A stretch of 64,000 bases of DNA, from assembly GCF_012163135.1 (NCBI RefSeq), contig NZ_JAAVUP010000001.1, forward strand, positions 372,001-436,000. Direction: 5' to 3'. Each line of letters opens with the position of its first letter. Position 1 is the first letter of the stretch. The position numbers were made by a program, and so were the translations under genes. Positions 1 through 8,984 of the stretch are shown here, one piece after another. This DNA comes from Neoroseomonas oryzicola (GTDB lineage Bacteria; Pseudomonadota; Alphaproteobacteria; Acetobacterales; Acetobacteraceae). The notes beneath the pieces are model-generated. The model made no database searches. It saw nothing but the letters and a program-made list of their open reading frames with translations, and had not been told where the DNA came from.

Positions 1-699
1 GAATCGGCCTGGATGCGCGGCACGTCGGGGCGGTTTCCCTTCGCGCTCGTCGCGATGCGGACGCAGCTCTCCCTCGCGCGCCTGTCGCAGCTGCTGGAGA
101 TGGCCCATGCGACCGGCGACTTCCGCCGACAGCGGGACCCGCGCGACGCGCGGCAGTACATCTTCGAGCCGAGCGAGCGCGCCATCGCGCTGTTCGAAAG
201 GCTGGTCGACGATTTCCACGCCGATGCGCCGGCGCTGCTGGAGCGCACGCCGGTCAGCCTGGCGCGGGCGGGACGGGAGCGGCGCGCGCAGCAGCTCCTC
301 TTCATCGATGCCGTGCTTCGCTTCCTCGGCGGGCTTGACCTGGGCGACCGCGGCGTCGGCAGCCTCAGCTTCATGCTGGCGATGCTGGACCTGCACCTGC
401 ACAGCCCGCTCGCGACCACCGACCTTATCCGTCGCGAGGCCGACCGGCTGCATGTGACCTGCGTCACGATCCGCAATCTGCTCCGCCGCGCTGAGGAGCG
501 GGACTGGCTGCAACGCGACCGGCGGATGCTGTCGCTGAGCCAGCAGGGCCGTCGCCGCATCCATGCCGGAATGGAGGCCTTCGAGGCGCTGGTTGCCGAG
601 GTCCTGCCGACCGTGGCGGAACCGCCGCGCACGGGCGATCCCCGCCCGATGCGCCGCCGTCCGTTCCTGGCCCATCGCATGCCCGGCTGGGCCGGCTGA
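1..699 (+). CDS. Winged-helix transcriptional regulator, 5' end cut by window edge
   Basis: Likely DNA-binding regulator. The reading frame is open back to base 1; the first in-frame ATG is at 13 and another is at 55, so the true start may lie outside the window. Residues after the first ATG resemble the end of a MarR-type winged helix (a run with RQRDPRDARQYIF, like the wing of MarR proteins). A second helix-turn-helix-like stretch follows near residues 135-175 (TTDLIRREADRLHVTCVTIR). The gene ends 12 bases before the aminotransferase, with a strong AGGAGG between them, so it is probably cotranscribed with, or controls, the polysaccharide locus. The family assignment is by eye; the target is unknown. 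Confidence 0.55.
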   Translation, partial: ESAWMRGTSGRFPFALVAMRTQLSLARLSQLLEMAHATGDFRRQRDPRDARQYIFEPSERAIALFERLVDDFHADAPALLERTPVSLARAGRERRAQQLLFIDAVLRFLGGLDLGDRGVGSLSFMLAMLDLHLHSPLATTDLIRREADRLHVTCVTIRNLLRRAEERDWLQRDRRMLSLSQQGRRRIHAGMEAFEALVAEVLPTVAEPPRTGDPRPMRRRPFLAHRMPGWAG

Positions 700-711
700 A
701 GGAGGAGCAGG

Positions 712-2061
712 ATGCTGATCCAGCAGCGCGGCTTCGCGACCTCTGAGCGCCTCCGCGGCGTGGCGCACCGCCTGATCCCCGGCGGCTGCCACACCTATGC
801 CAAGGGCGACGACCAGTATCCGGTGCTCTCGCCCGGCTTCATCGCACGCGGGTCAGGCTGCCGCGTCTGGGACGTGGACGGCAACGAGTACATCGAGTTC
901 GGCATGGGCAACCGCGCCGTCGGCCTCGGCCACGCCTGGCCCGAGGTGGTGGCCGCCGCGCGCGAATGCATGACGCACGGCACGAACTTCACCCGGCCCG
1001 CGGCGATCGAGGTCGAGTGCGCCGAGCAGTTCCTCGAACTGATCGACGGCGCCGAGATGGTGAAGTTCTGCAAGGATGGATCCGACGCGACCTCCGGCGC
1101 GATGCGCCTCGCGCGCGCTTGGACGGGGCGGGACCTGATCGCGATCTGCAGCGACCATCCGTTCTTCTCCACCGACGACTGGTTCATCGGCACGACGCCG
1201 GTCGACGCCGGCATCCCCGAGGCGGTCAAGCGGCTGACGCTCGGCTTCCGGTACAACGACATCGGCAGCGTGCGCCGCCTGTTCGAGGAGCATCCCGGCC
1301 AGATCGCCGCCCTGATCCTCGAGCCCTCGCGCGGGGAGGATCCGGCGGGCGGCTTCCTGCACGAGGTACGCCGACTCTGCACCGAGAACGGCGCGCTGCT
1401 CGTGCTCGACGAGATGATCACAGGCTTCCGCTGGCACCTGAACGGCGCGCAGCAACTCTATGGCGTCGAACCCGACCTCAGCACCTTCGGCAAGGCGCTC
1501 GCCAACGGCTTCTCGCTATCGGCCCTGGCCGGCAAGCGCGAGATCATGAGCCTGGGTGGCCTCGAGCAGACCGAACGGCCGCGCGTCTTCCTGCTCTCGA
1601 CGACCCATGGCGCGGAGACGCACGCCATGGCGGCGGCCATCGCGAACATGCAGATCTACCGGCGCGAACCGGTGATCGAGCACCTGCATCGCCAAGGCGC
1701 CTCACTGCGGGCTCAGGCGGAGCAGGCGATCCAGCGGCACGGCTTGCAGGATCACGTCCGGATCGTCGGACGCAGTTCGTGCCTGACCTATGCGACGCAG
1801 GACGGCGAGGGGCGGCCTTCCCAGGAATTCCGCTCCCTGCTGCTGCAGGAGACGATCCGGCGCGGCGTGCTGATGCCTTCGCTGGTCGTCAGCTACGCGC
1901 ATCTGGACGAGGATATCGCGCGGACGGTCGATGCGATCGACGGCGCGCTCGGCGTTTATGCGCGTGCGCTGCAGGACGGGGTCGACCGCTACCTGGTGGG
2001 GCGTCCGTCACAGGTCGTCTACCGGCGATACAACGCCGCGGAGCCGGCGCACATCGCATGA
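712..2061 (+). CDS. Class III PLP-dependent aminotransferase, glutamate-1-semialdehyde aminomutase-like
   Basis: 449-residue fold-type I enzyme that transfers or moves amino groups using pyridoxal phosphate. The cofactor lysine is K261 in STFGKALANG, and the aspartate that contacts the pyridine nitrogen is D233 in LDEMITGFRW. The start follows a clear AGGAGG. HemL enzymes look similar, but the position at the head of a sugar-polymer locus suggests a substrate-specific aminotransferase that makes an amino sugar or amino-acid substituent rather than haem precursor. The stop overlaps the next start by ATGA, implying translational coupling. Family is confident; substrate is inferred. Confidence 0.85.
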   Translation: MLIQQRGFATSERLRGVAHRLIPGGCHTYAKGDDQYPVLSPGFIARGSGCRVWDVDGNEYIEFGMGNRAVGLGHAWPEVVAAARECMTHGTNFTRPAAIEVECAEQFLELIDGAEMVKFCKDGSDATSGAMRLARAWTGRDLIAICSDHPFFSTDDWFIGTTPVDAGIPEAVKRLTLGFRYNDIGSVRRLFEEHPGQIAALILEPSRGEDPAGGFLHEVRRLCTENGALLVLDEMITGFRWHLNGAQQLYGVEPDLSTFGKALANGFSLSALAGKREIMSLGGLEQTERPRVFLLSTTHGAETHAMAAAIANMQIYRREPVIEHLHRQGASLRAQAEQAIQRHGLQDHVRIVGRSSCLTYATQDGEGRPSQEFRSLLLQETIRRGVLMPSLVVSYAHLDEDIARTVDAIDGALGVYARALQDGVDRYLVGRPSQVVYRRYNAAEPAHIA

Positions 2062-3416
2062 GGGGCAGCGCGATCGGAAGGCGGGTTGTCATTGGCGGGG
2101 CCGTCGCCGCCGCCGCGTCCGGCGCTGCAGCCGATGCGCAGCAGGGGCGCGCCTCGCCCCGCTTTCCTCTCCGGATCGCGCAGGGCGGAAGGTACCTCGA
2201 GGACAGCGCGGGGCAGCCTTTCCTGCTCCATGGGGATACCGCCTGGTCGCTGATCGCGCAGCTGAACCCGGAGGAGGCGGAGCTCTACCTGCGGGATCGG
2301 CAGGCGCGAGGGTTCAACACGCTGCTGGTCAACCTCATCGAGCACCGCTACGCGTCCCGGGCACCCGCGAACATCCGCGGCGATGCGCCGTTCACGCGCG
2401 CCAACGACTTCACCACGCCGAACGAAGCCTATTTCGCCTACGCGGACCGCATCCTGCGGCGCGCCCGCGAACTTGGTTTCCTTGTCCTGCTGGCGCCGGC
2501 CTATATCGGCGGCGATGGCGGCGAGGACGGCTGGTACCAGCCGATGCTGGCGGCCGGCAATGCCGCGCTGCGCCGGTACGGCGCCTATGTCGGGCGGCGC
2601 TACCGCGGCTTCGACAATATCCTCTGGGTGCATGCCGGCGACTACAATCCGCCGGACCGCAGCGTCGTGCTGGCCGTTGCCGAGGAAATCGCCGCGGCCG
2701 ACCCTGGCGCCCTGCATACCGCGCATTGCGCGCCGGAGACAGCGCCGGCGGACCTCTTCCGCGGGGCGGCGTGGCTCAACGTCAACAACGTCTACACCTA
2801 CCGGCCGGTCGATCCGATGGCGCGTCGCCAGGACCAGCGGCGAGACCGCATGCCCTTCATGATGATCGAATCCGCCTACGAGAACGAACACCACGCCTCG
2901 GAACAGCGCATCCGGTCGCAGGCCTACCAGGCGCTGCTCAATGGGGCCTGTGGCCACGTCTTCGGAAACAGCCCGATCTGGCACTACGGCACGTCGCCGA
3001 TCCATCCGCGGCCGATGCGCTGGCAGGCTGCGCTCGGCAGCCGTGGCGCACAGAGCATGACGCAATTGCGGCGGATCATGGAGGATCTGCCCTGGACCAC
3101 GTTGCAGCCCGATACCGAGGAGCGTTTTCTCATCGGGTCGCGGGGGGAGGGGCATGAGCGCTCCGTTGCCGCCATCGCACGCGACGGCTCCTGCGCCGTC
3201 GGCTACGTCGCGAGCGGTCACTCCGTCACCGTGGACCTGTCGGCGCTGCGCAGCGCTGACGTGGCCGTGCGCTGGATCGATCCGTCCGTAGGAAACGTCC
3301 TCATCGCGCCGGAGGTCGAACCGGCTCGGGGTCGCCGCTGGCGACTGACCTCGCCGGGCGCCAACGCGAGCGGCTTCGCGGACTGGGTGCTGGAGGTGCG
3401 GGTCCGTGGCAGCTGA
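2058..3416 (+). CDS. Secreted DUF4038 glycoside hydrolase-like protein
   Basis: 452 residues. The N terminus has an RR followed by a hydrophobic stretch (GRRVVIGGAVAAAASGAAA), which looks like a Tat or Sec export signal. The body matches the DUF4038 / apiosidase-like TIM barrel: FLLHGDTAWSLIAQL, then a DYNPPDRS stretch, then MIESAYENEHH, with candidate acidic catalytic residues, and a small beta domain at the C terminus like those that follow these barrels. It would cleave or trim a glycan outside the cytoplasm. It starts by ATGA overlap with the aminotransferase and overlaps the next gene by 11 bases. A hydrolase inside a synthesis locus could set chain length or release polymer. Catalytic assignments are by resemblance only. 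Confidence 0.72.
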   Translation: MRGSAIGRRVVIGGAVAAAASGAAADAQQGRASPRFPLRIAQGGRYLEDSAGQPFLLHGDTAWSLIAQLNPEEAELYLRDRQARGFNTLLVNLIEHRYASRAPANIRGDAPFTRANDFTTPNEAYFAYADRILRRARELGFLVLLAPAYIGGDGGEDGWYQPMLAAGNAALRRYGAYVGRRYRGFDNILWVHAGDYNPPDRSVVLAVAEEIAAADPGALHTAHCAPETAPADLFRGAAWLNVNNVYTYRPVDPMARRQDQRRDRMPFMMIESAYENEHHASEQRIRSQAYQALLNGACGHVFGNSPIWHYGTSPIHPRPMRWQAALGSRGAQSMTQLRRIMEDLPWTTLQPDTEERFLIGSRGEGHERSVAAIARDGSCAVGYVASGHSVTVDLSALRSADVAVRWIDPSVGNVLIAPEVEPARGRRWRLTSPGANASGFADWVLEVRVRGS

Positions 3417-4668
3417 CACCCTCCTCCCGCGCCGCCCGCGCGTCGCGCTGTTCGGCCAGTTCGGCATGGGCAACATCGGCAACGATGCCTCGCTCGAGGC
3501 GATGATCCTGACCCTGCGCCAGGTCGCGCCGGATGCCGATCTGGCGGTGATCTGCAGCCGTCCCGACATCGTGTCGGAGCGGTTCGGCCTGCCGGCGATC
3601 GGCTGGCTGCGGCCGCCCCTGCGGGAGGGGTGGGTGCGACAGGCCAACGAAGCCCTGTTCCGCCTTCCCTACAGGATGACCGGGCCCGTCCGCGCCGCGC
3701 GGATCATGCGCGGCTTCGACATGCTGCTGGTGCCGGGAACCGGCATGCTCGACGACTTCGGGGAAAGGGCCGGCGGCGTTCCCTACATCGTGCTGAAATG
3801 GGTGGCGGCGGCACGGCTGGCCGGCTGCCGCGTGGCGATGGCGAGCATCGGCGCCGGCCCGATCCATGGGCGTGTCAGCCGGTTCTTCATGATGTCCGCG
3901 GCGCGGCTGTCGAACTTCCTGTCCTTCCGTGACGCCCCTTCGCGCGACTTCGTCATCCGCCATGCCGGCGGGACCGGCTTGCGCAGCGAAATCTTCCCGG
4001 ACCTCGCCTTCGCCCTGCCGGTGCCTCAGGCGCCGGCAGGACCGCGCGCGGACCTCGCCCTGGGCGTCATGCGCTACCGCGGCTGGACCAATACCGACGG
4101 CGGCACCTTCCAGGTCTACATCGACAGGCTGGCGACCTTCGCCGCGGCGTACCTCGCCTCGGGCCGCAGCATACGGCTCGTGATCGGGGAAACGGCGGAT
4201 GAGGAAGCCGTTGCCGTCCTCCGCGCGGCGGTCGCCGCGCGATCGGGCGACCTGCTCGCCGCGCGCCTGCTGTATGAACCCGTGCGCGACATCGCGGGCG
4301 TCATGCGTCAGATGGCAAGCGCCGAGCTCGCCGTCGCCACACGGTTCCACAACGTCGTCGCCGCCCTGATGGTCGGGACCCCCGTGGTCTCGCTGAGCTA
4401 CGGCAGCAAGAACGACGTGCTGCTGGCCGACATGGGTCTTGGCGACTTCACCGCCCATGTCGAGACCTTCGACCCTGCATGGCTCGCCGCGCGCGTCGCG
4501 TCCCTCGGCGCGCAGCGGGACCGGATCGCCGGGGATCTCCGCGGACGCGTGACAGCCTACCGCGCTGCGCTCGCCCGGCAGGGGCGCGAGATCGCCGGAT
4601 TGCTGGGCGCCACCGGCGCGCACGCAGCCGAGGCGGACGCCATCCTCAGCCAGGAGGCCCATCAATGA
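3406..4668 (+). CDS. Polysaccharide pyruvyl transferase family protein
   Basis: 420 residues with a GTG start overlapping the preceding gene by 11 bases. The N terminus carries the family's glycine-rich start (LFGQFGMGNIGNDASLEAM), and the C-terminal half has TRFHNVVAALMVGTPVVSLSYGSKN, as in CsaB/WcaK-type proteins. These move pyruvate from phosphoenolpyruvate to sugar hydroxyls, giving ketal groups and negative charge on the polymer. Cytoplasmic, acting on lipid-linked repeat units. The stop overlaps the glycosyltransferase start by ATGA. The acceptor sugar cannot be told from sequence. Confidence 0.88.
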   Translation: MAADTLLPRRPRVALFGQFGMGNIGNDASLEAMILTLRQVAPDADLAVICSRPDIVSERFGLPAIGWLRPPLREGWVRQANEALFRLPYRMTGPVRAARIMRGFDMLLVPGTGMLDDFGERAGGVPYIVLKWVAAARLAGCRVAMASIGAGPIHGRVSRFFMMSAARLSNFLSFRDAPSRDFVIRHAGGTGLRSEIFPDLAFALPVPQAPAGPRADLALGVMRYRGWTNTDGGTFQVYIDRLATFAAAYLASGRSIRLVIGETADEEAVAVLRAAVAARSGDLLAARLLYEPVRDIAGVMRQMASAELAVATRFHNVVAALMVGTPVVSLSYGSKNDVLLADMGLGDFTAHVETFDPAWLAARVASLGAQRDRIAGDLRGRVTAYRAALARQGREIAGLLGATGAHAAEADAILSQEAHQ

Positions 4669-5681
4669 GCCGCATCGACGTCGCGATCCCGTCCTTCAAC
4701 TACGCGCGCTACCTGCCGGCCTGCATCGAGAGCGTGCTGTCGCAGGACGTCGACGACATCCGCGTCCACGTCATCGACAACGCATCGACGGACGACAGCG
4801 TCGAGGTCGCGCGCCGGATCGCCGCGCGAGACTCCCGCGTTTCCGTCCTCGCACGCCCGGCCAATCTCGGGCCGCACGCCTCCTTCAACACCGGCGTGGA
4901 TTGGGCGAGCGGGACCTACATGATGATCCTGTGTGCCGACGACCTGCTCGCGCCGGGGTCGCTGCGGCGCGCGGCGGAGATTCTCGACCGGCACCCTGGC
5001 GCCGCCTTCGCCTATGGCGCCGAGGTCGAGTGGAACGCCGCCGACGCCGAGCCGCCGCGCCTCCCGACGCAGGAGCACCTCGGCTGGAGCCATGAGGACG
5101 GCACCGGCTATCTCCGGCGCCGCTGCCTCGACCCCATGGCCAATCACAGCATGGGCATGGTCCTCGTGCGCACTGACATCCAGAAGCGGGCGGGCCATTA
5201 CCGCGAGACGCTGCGCTACTACGACGACCACGAGATGATGCTGCGCCTCGCGAATCTCGGGGGTGTCGCGTCCACAGACGCCGTCCAGGGCATCCGCCGC
5301 ATCCATGGATGCAACATGTCCAACCTCTACAACGGTTCGCGGCGCGAGGATCTCGAGCATCGGCTGGAGGCCTTCCGGAGCTTCCTCGCGATCGATGCGC
5401 GGCGGCGGCCGGATGCCGTGGAACTGCGCGCCCTGTCCGACCGCAACTTCGCGGCCACGGCGCTGCTCTGGGCGGGCTCGGCCCTGGCCGGAGGGCGCCG
5501 GCGGGAATGCATGGACCTGCTCTCCTTCGCCGCCTCTGTCGATCCTTCCGTCTTCTGGCGGCCCCCGCTCGGGCGGGCGTTCCGCCGCGGCGGCCGGATC
5601 GATCGGTTGATGCGCCAGTTCCTGCCGCGTCCGGCCGTCGCTCCGGGCGGCGCGGCGCTGGCCCGAGATGCCCTGTCGTGA
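4665..5681 (+). CDS. Family 2 glycosyltransferase
   Basis: 338 residues. GT-A fold motifs are clear: VAIPSFNYARYLPACIESVL at the N terminus, DNASTDDS around residue 40, and the metal/nucleotide-binding ADD near residues 91-93 in MILCADDLLAPGS. A later YYDDHEMMLRLA segment matches the acceptor-side ED-like motif. It adds one sugar to a lipid-linked intermediate at the inner face of the membrane. Start chosen at the ATGA overlap with the pyruvyl transferase stop; the longer upstream reading frame is antecedent gene sequence. Donor and acceptor are unknown. Confidence 0.87.
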   Translation: MSRIDVAIPSFNYARYLPACIESVLSQDVDDIRVHVIDNASTDDSVEVARRIAARDSRVSVLARPANLGPHASFNTGVDWASGTYMMILCADDLLAPGSLRRAAEILDRHPGAAFAYGAEVEWNAADAEPPRLPTQEHLGWSHEDGTGYLRRRCLDPMANHSMGMVLVRTDIQKRAGHYRETLRYYDDHEMMLRLANLGGVASTDAVQGIRRIHGCNMSNLYNGSRREDLEHRLEAFRSFLAIDARRRPDAVELRALSDRNFAATALLWAGSALAGGRRRECMDLLSFAASVDPSVFWRPPLGRAFRRGGRIDRLMRQFLPRPAVAPGGAALARDALS

Positions 5682-5715
5682 CGGCAGGCCTTCCCGCACG
5701 CATCGGGGCATAGGC

Positions 5716-7176
5716 ATGGCGGTCAGGCGCGCTCTCGCATTGTCGGCGGTGGACCGCTACGCGGCCATGATGATCTCGCTCGCCGTCTTCGCGGCGACGG
5801 GGCGCATCCTCGGCCCGGCCGAGGTCGGCATGGCCGTGCTGGGCCTGACCGCCTATGCGCTGATCGAGATCATCCGGGACGTGCCGACGGCCTACCTGGT
5901 CCAGCAGCCGGATGCCTCCGTGCCGGCGGTGCGATCGGCGTTCACGGTCATGGCCGCGATCTCGGTCGTCTTCGCGGTGGCGCTCTTCCTGGCGGCGCCG
6001 ACGCTGGCGCATGTGATCGGCAACGACGACATGTATCCCTTCTTCCGGATCGTCGCCGCCGCCCTGCTGCTCGGCCCCTTCGAAAGGCCGCTCGTCGCCC
6101 TCATGCGGCGCGACCTGGCCTTCGACCGCGTGGCCCTGGTGAACATCGCGAGCGGCGCCTGCAACGCGATCGTTGTCGTCGGACTCGCCCTGGTGGGCTT
6201 CGAGGAGGTTTCCTTCGCCTGGGCATTGCTCGCCGGCAACCTCGCCGCGGTGGCGGCGGCCTGGGCGCTCAGTCCCTACCGGCGGATGCTCGGCCTCGCG
6301 ATCAGCGAGTGGCGGAAGGTCATGCTTCTCGGGGGTAGCTCGGGGCTCTGGGGGCTGATCTGGCGATACACGGACTCCCTCCCGCAGATCGCCTTCGGCG
6401 CCCTGGCGCAGCCCGCCGCGGCAGGCACCTACAGCCGCGCACAGACGATCGTAGAACTCCCGGGCAAGCTGCTGTTCGTCGTCGTCAGCCAGGTCGCGCT
6501 GCCGGCGCTGGCCGCGCAGCGACGCGACGGGCGCGAGCTGAAGGCCGCCGTCCTCGAATCCATCGCCATCATCAGCGCGCTGCAATGGCCGGCCTTCCTG
6601 CTCGTGGCCTGCCTTGCGCACCCGCTGGTGCTGCTGCTGCTGGGCCCGCGCTGGCTTGAGGTCGTGCCGCTGGTGCAGCTGCTCGCGATCGCACGGCTGT
6701 TCGCGCCGCTCGAGCTGATGGTCTACCCGCTGCTCCTCTCGGCGCGCGCGACCGGCCGCCTACTGCTTTCGGCGGCAATCCCGGCTTGCCTCTACACGCC
6801 CGTGATCTTCGCCATGGCGCCGTTCGGCGCGCTCGCGGTCGCAGGCGCCTATCTCGCACTCATCCCGCTCAACACGGTGGTCGGCTACATGATCATCCGG
6901 CGCGAGCTCGGCCTCCGCCTGGCGGAGATCGCCGGCGCATTGAGCCGGAGCGCCCTGGTCGCGCTCGGCAGCGCCGTCGGTCCGCTGGCCGTCCTCGCGG
7001 CGAACGGCTTCCGCTTCGACCTGCCGCTCGGTGCCGCCACCGCGGTCATCCTCACCGCGGGTGCCGGCTGGGCCGCCGCCGTCGTCGCATCCGGCCACAG
7101 GCTCTGCCCGGAGCTGCGCAGCATCGCACTCCTGGCCTGGCGCTGGGCCCAACCCCGGCTGAGGGTCGGATCGTGA
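5716..7176 (+). CDS. Wzx-like polysaccharide flippase (MOP superfamily)
   Basis: 486 residues and highly hydrophobic, with about twelve to fourteen membrane segments. The start resembles oligosaccharide flippases (a conserved early helix followed by TGRILGPAEVGMAVLGLTAYALIE is split here as TGRILGPAEVGM and LTAYALIE). Such proteins carry undecaprenyl-linked repeat units across the inner membrane. Start taken at the ATG 34 bases after the preceding stop. The stop overlaps the next gene's GTG as GTGA. No Wzy polymerase or Wzz is seen in the window, so the polymerisation partner lies elsewhere or the product is a short glycan. Confidence 0.85.
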   Translation: MAVRRALALSAVDRYAAMMISLAVFAATGRILGPAEVGMAVLGLTAYALIEIIRDVPTAYLVQQPDASVPAVRSAFTVMAAISVVFAVALFLAAPTLAHVIGNDDMYPFFRIVAAALLLGPFERPLVALMRRDLAFDRVALVNIASGACNAIVVVGLALVGFEEVSFAWALLAGNLAAVAAAWALSPYRRMLGLAISEWRKVMLLGGSSGLWGLIWRYTDSLPQIAFGALAQPAAAGTYSRAQTIVELPGKLLFVVVSQVALPALAAQRRDGRELKAAVLESIAIISALQWPAFLLVACLAHPLVLLLLGPRWLEVVPLVQLLAIARLFAPLELMVYPLLLSARATGRLLLSAAIPACLYTPVIFAMAPFGALAVAGAYLALIPLNTVVGYMIIRRELGLRLAEIAGALSRSALVALGSAVGPLAVLAANGFRFDLPLGAATAVILTAGAGWAAAVVASGHRLCPELRSIALLAWRWAQPRLRVGS

Positions 7177-8306
7177 ACCAGATCTCGCGCCACCACATCC
7201 CGGCCGCGCCCGCAGGCGGCGGCATCGTCGCGGACATGTCGCTCGCGCTGCTCAACCGCACCGGCGCCTACCATGTCTGCCGCGAGATCACCGAGACCTG
7301 CGGGGATCTGCTGGCCGGGACGATCCACTGGCGCCTGCGAGGCGCCTTGCCCGACAGCCGCAACGTCCGGAGGATCCTCGCGCGGCTCATGCTGGCCGAG
7401 ATCGCGCATCCGGCCATCCGGGCCCTGCTGCCGGGCCGGCGACGCACGGACGAGCGCTTTCTCTACATGGACCCGCTCTATGTGATGGGATCGATTCCGC
7501 GCCGCGAGGATATCGTGCTGTGCCACGACATGGGTCCGGTCACGCACCCCGACCTCTTCGGCCCTGACACGGAAGCGACCTACCGCGAAGCCTACGACCT
7601 GATCCGCCAGGGACGGCCCGGGATGGTCTTCGTGAGCGAGGCATCGCGCGATGCCTTCGTCGCCGTCTACGGCACCGACTACCGCTATCTCGAGGTCATC
7701 CCGTTGTTCGTCCGCGCCATGACCGCGGAGGGGGAGGGAACGCAACCCGTGGGCGTCACCGGTCCCTTCCTGCTGACCGTCGGCGCGCTGGAACGCCGCA
7801 AGAACTACCTTCGCACGATGGAGGCCTTCGAGCGCAGCGGGCTTGCCGCGCAGGGCTGGACGTATGTCTTCTGCGGCCCGCGCGGCAATGCGGCGGACGA
7901 GATCACGGCGCGCGCGCGCCGCACCCAGGGTGTTGTCCAGCTCGGCTACGTGAGCGATGCCGAATTGCAGTGGCTCTACCGCAACGCAGGCGGTTTCGTT
8001 CTTGTCAGCCTGCTGGAAGGCTTCGGCATTCCAGCGCTGGAGGCGGCGCAGCGCGGGCTGGTCTCCCTCGTCGGCGATGGCGGCGCGCAACGTGAGGCGG
8101 TGGGCGAGGGCGCGCTGCACGCCGATCCGCTGTCGGTCGAGGCGATCGCCGATGGCCTCCGTCACCTGACGACGCTGCCGCCAGAGGATCGCGCATCGCG
8201 CGTCGCCCTGGCCCGTGACCATGCCGCCCGCTTGTCCCGCGAAGCCTTCGCGGCCGCATGGCGCCGGCTCCTCCTGAGCGAGGGCGGGCTACAGGTCAGC
8301 CGTTGA
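7173..8306 (+). CDS. GT-B glycosyltransferase (family 1/4-like)
   Basis: 377 residues from a GTG that overlaps the flippase stop (GTGA); an ATG at 7236 is a possible shorter start. The C-terminal half carries group 1 features: FLLTVGALERRKN, then VQLGYVSDAELQWLYRNAGGFVLVSLLEGFGIPALEAA (given here only to mark the region) with the sugar-nucleotide-binding EGFGIPALEA. It transfers a sugar from a nucleotide donor. The 3' end overlaps the convergent epimerase gene by 11 bases, so the two transcripts collide tail to tail. Confidence 0.85.
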   Translation: MNQISRHHIPAAPAGGGIVADMSLALLNRTGAYHVCREITETCGDLLAGTIHWRLRGALPDSRNVRRILARLMLAEIAHPAIRALLPGRRRTDERFLYMDPLYVMGSIPRREDIVLCHDMGPVTHPDLFGPDTEATYREAYDLIRQGRPGMVFVSEASRDAFVAVYGTDYRYLEVIPLFVRAMTAEGEGTQPVGVTGPFLLTVGALERRKNYLRTMEAFERSGLAAQGWTYVFCGPRGNAADEITARARRTQGVVQLGYVSDAELQWLYRNAGGFVLVSLLEGFGIPALEAAQRGLVSLVGDGGAQREAVGEGALHADPLSVEAIADGLRHLTTLPPEDRASRVALARDHAARLSREAFAAAWRRLLLSEGGLQVSR

Positions 8307-8826
8307 AGTCCGGCCAGGCGCGATCCTTCTCGGACATCACCGACACGGGCAGCGGCCAGTCGATGCCGAAGGCCGGGTCGTCATGCCGCACGCCCGCGGA
8401 CGCCTGCGGTTCGTGGAAGGCGGAGATGAGGTAGAAGACCTCGGTCTCAGGCTCCAGCGTCTGGAAGCCGTGGGCGATGCCCTTCGGGATATAGAGCGAT
8501 CGCCGGTTCTCGGCCGTCAGGTCGAAGGCCTCCCACCGCCCCAGCGTCGGGGATCCTTCCCGCAGGTCGAGCAGCACGTCGCGGATCGCGCCCTTGACGC
8601 AGGTGACGACCTTCACCTCGCCATGCGGCTCCCGCTGGAAGTGCATTCCGCGCAGGGTCCCGCGCGCCGCGTTGTAGGACAGGCTGTGCTGGACGAACTG
8701 CGTCTCCAGGCCATGCGCCGCGAATTCCCGGATGCAGAAGGTGCGCGCGAAGAAGCCGCGGTCGTCGCGGATCGGCTCGGGCTCGATCATGAAGATGCCG
8801 GCGATGCCGGCCGGGAAGAAGCGCAT
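8296..8826 (-). CDS. rfbC: RfbC-like NDP-4-keto-6-deoxysugar 3,5-epimerase
   Basis: 176 residues, the usual size. The cupin-fold epimerase motifs are present: EPEPIRDDRGFFARTFC at the N terminus and LRGMHFQ with the catalytic base H62. A downstream IPKGIAHGFQTLEPETEVFYLIS contains the expected aromatic acid residue region. It epimerises C3 and C5 of a 4-keto-6-deoxyhexose nucleotide. Start placed at MRFFPAG because upstream residues are not conserved-looking. It is the only minus-strand gene in the locus. With the cytidylyltransferase and C-methyltransferase nearby, the substrate may be a CDP rather than a dTDP sugar. Confidence 0.85.
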   Translation of the reverse strand: MRFFPAGIAGIFMIEPEPIRDDRGFFARTFCIREFAAHGLETQFVQHSLSYNAARGTLRGMHFQREPHGEVKVVTCVKGAIRDVLLDLREGSPTLGRWEAFDLTAENRRSLYIPKGIAHGFQTLEPETEVFYLISAFHEPQASAGVRHDDPAFGIDWPLPVSVMSEKDRAWPDFNG

Positions 8827-8889
8827 GCCGAAGCCTCCGGTTTCGGCGGCCGAGACTAGGGAGACTGCGGGCCGCATCACGTCGGACGT

Positions 8890-8924
8890 CCGAAAAGTTT
8901 TCGACGGGGCGCGCAGCGTCGCGC
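8890..8924 (+). promoter_or_regulatory. Upstream motif, copy 1 of 2
   Basis: CCGAAAAGTTTT followed a few bases later by GGGCGCGCA, two bases, then GTCGCGC. A near-identical block occurs at 9942-9980 before the C-methyltransferase. This copy lies in the divergent gap between the epimerase and the oxygenase-like gene, so it could serve either. The likely role is an operator or promoter; it does not match a named consensus that I recognise. Confidence 0.4.
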
Positions 8925-8984
8925 ACCCGTCGCGGGACACTCTGGCTCCGACACCGCATTCCGCGGGCCGGGGAGAGAACTGTC

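Noticed and set aside
712..2061. Calling the aminotransferase hemL
   Set aside because: Similar fold, but the context is a polysaccharide locus and the motifs do not separate it from other class III enzymes.
4885..6621. 578-codon frame antisense to the glycosyltransferase and flippase
   Set aside because: Arg/Gly/Ala-rich shadow of two well-supported plus-strand genes.
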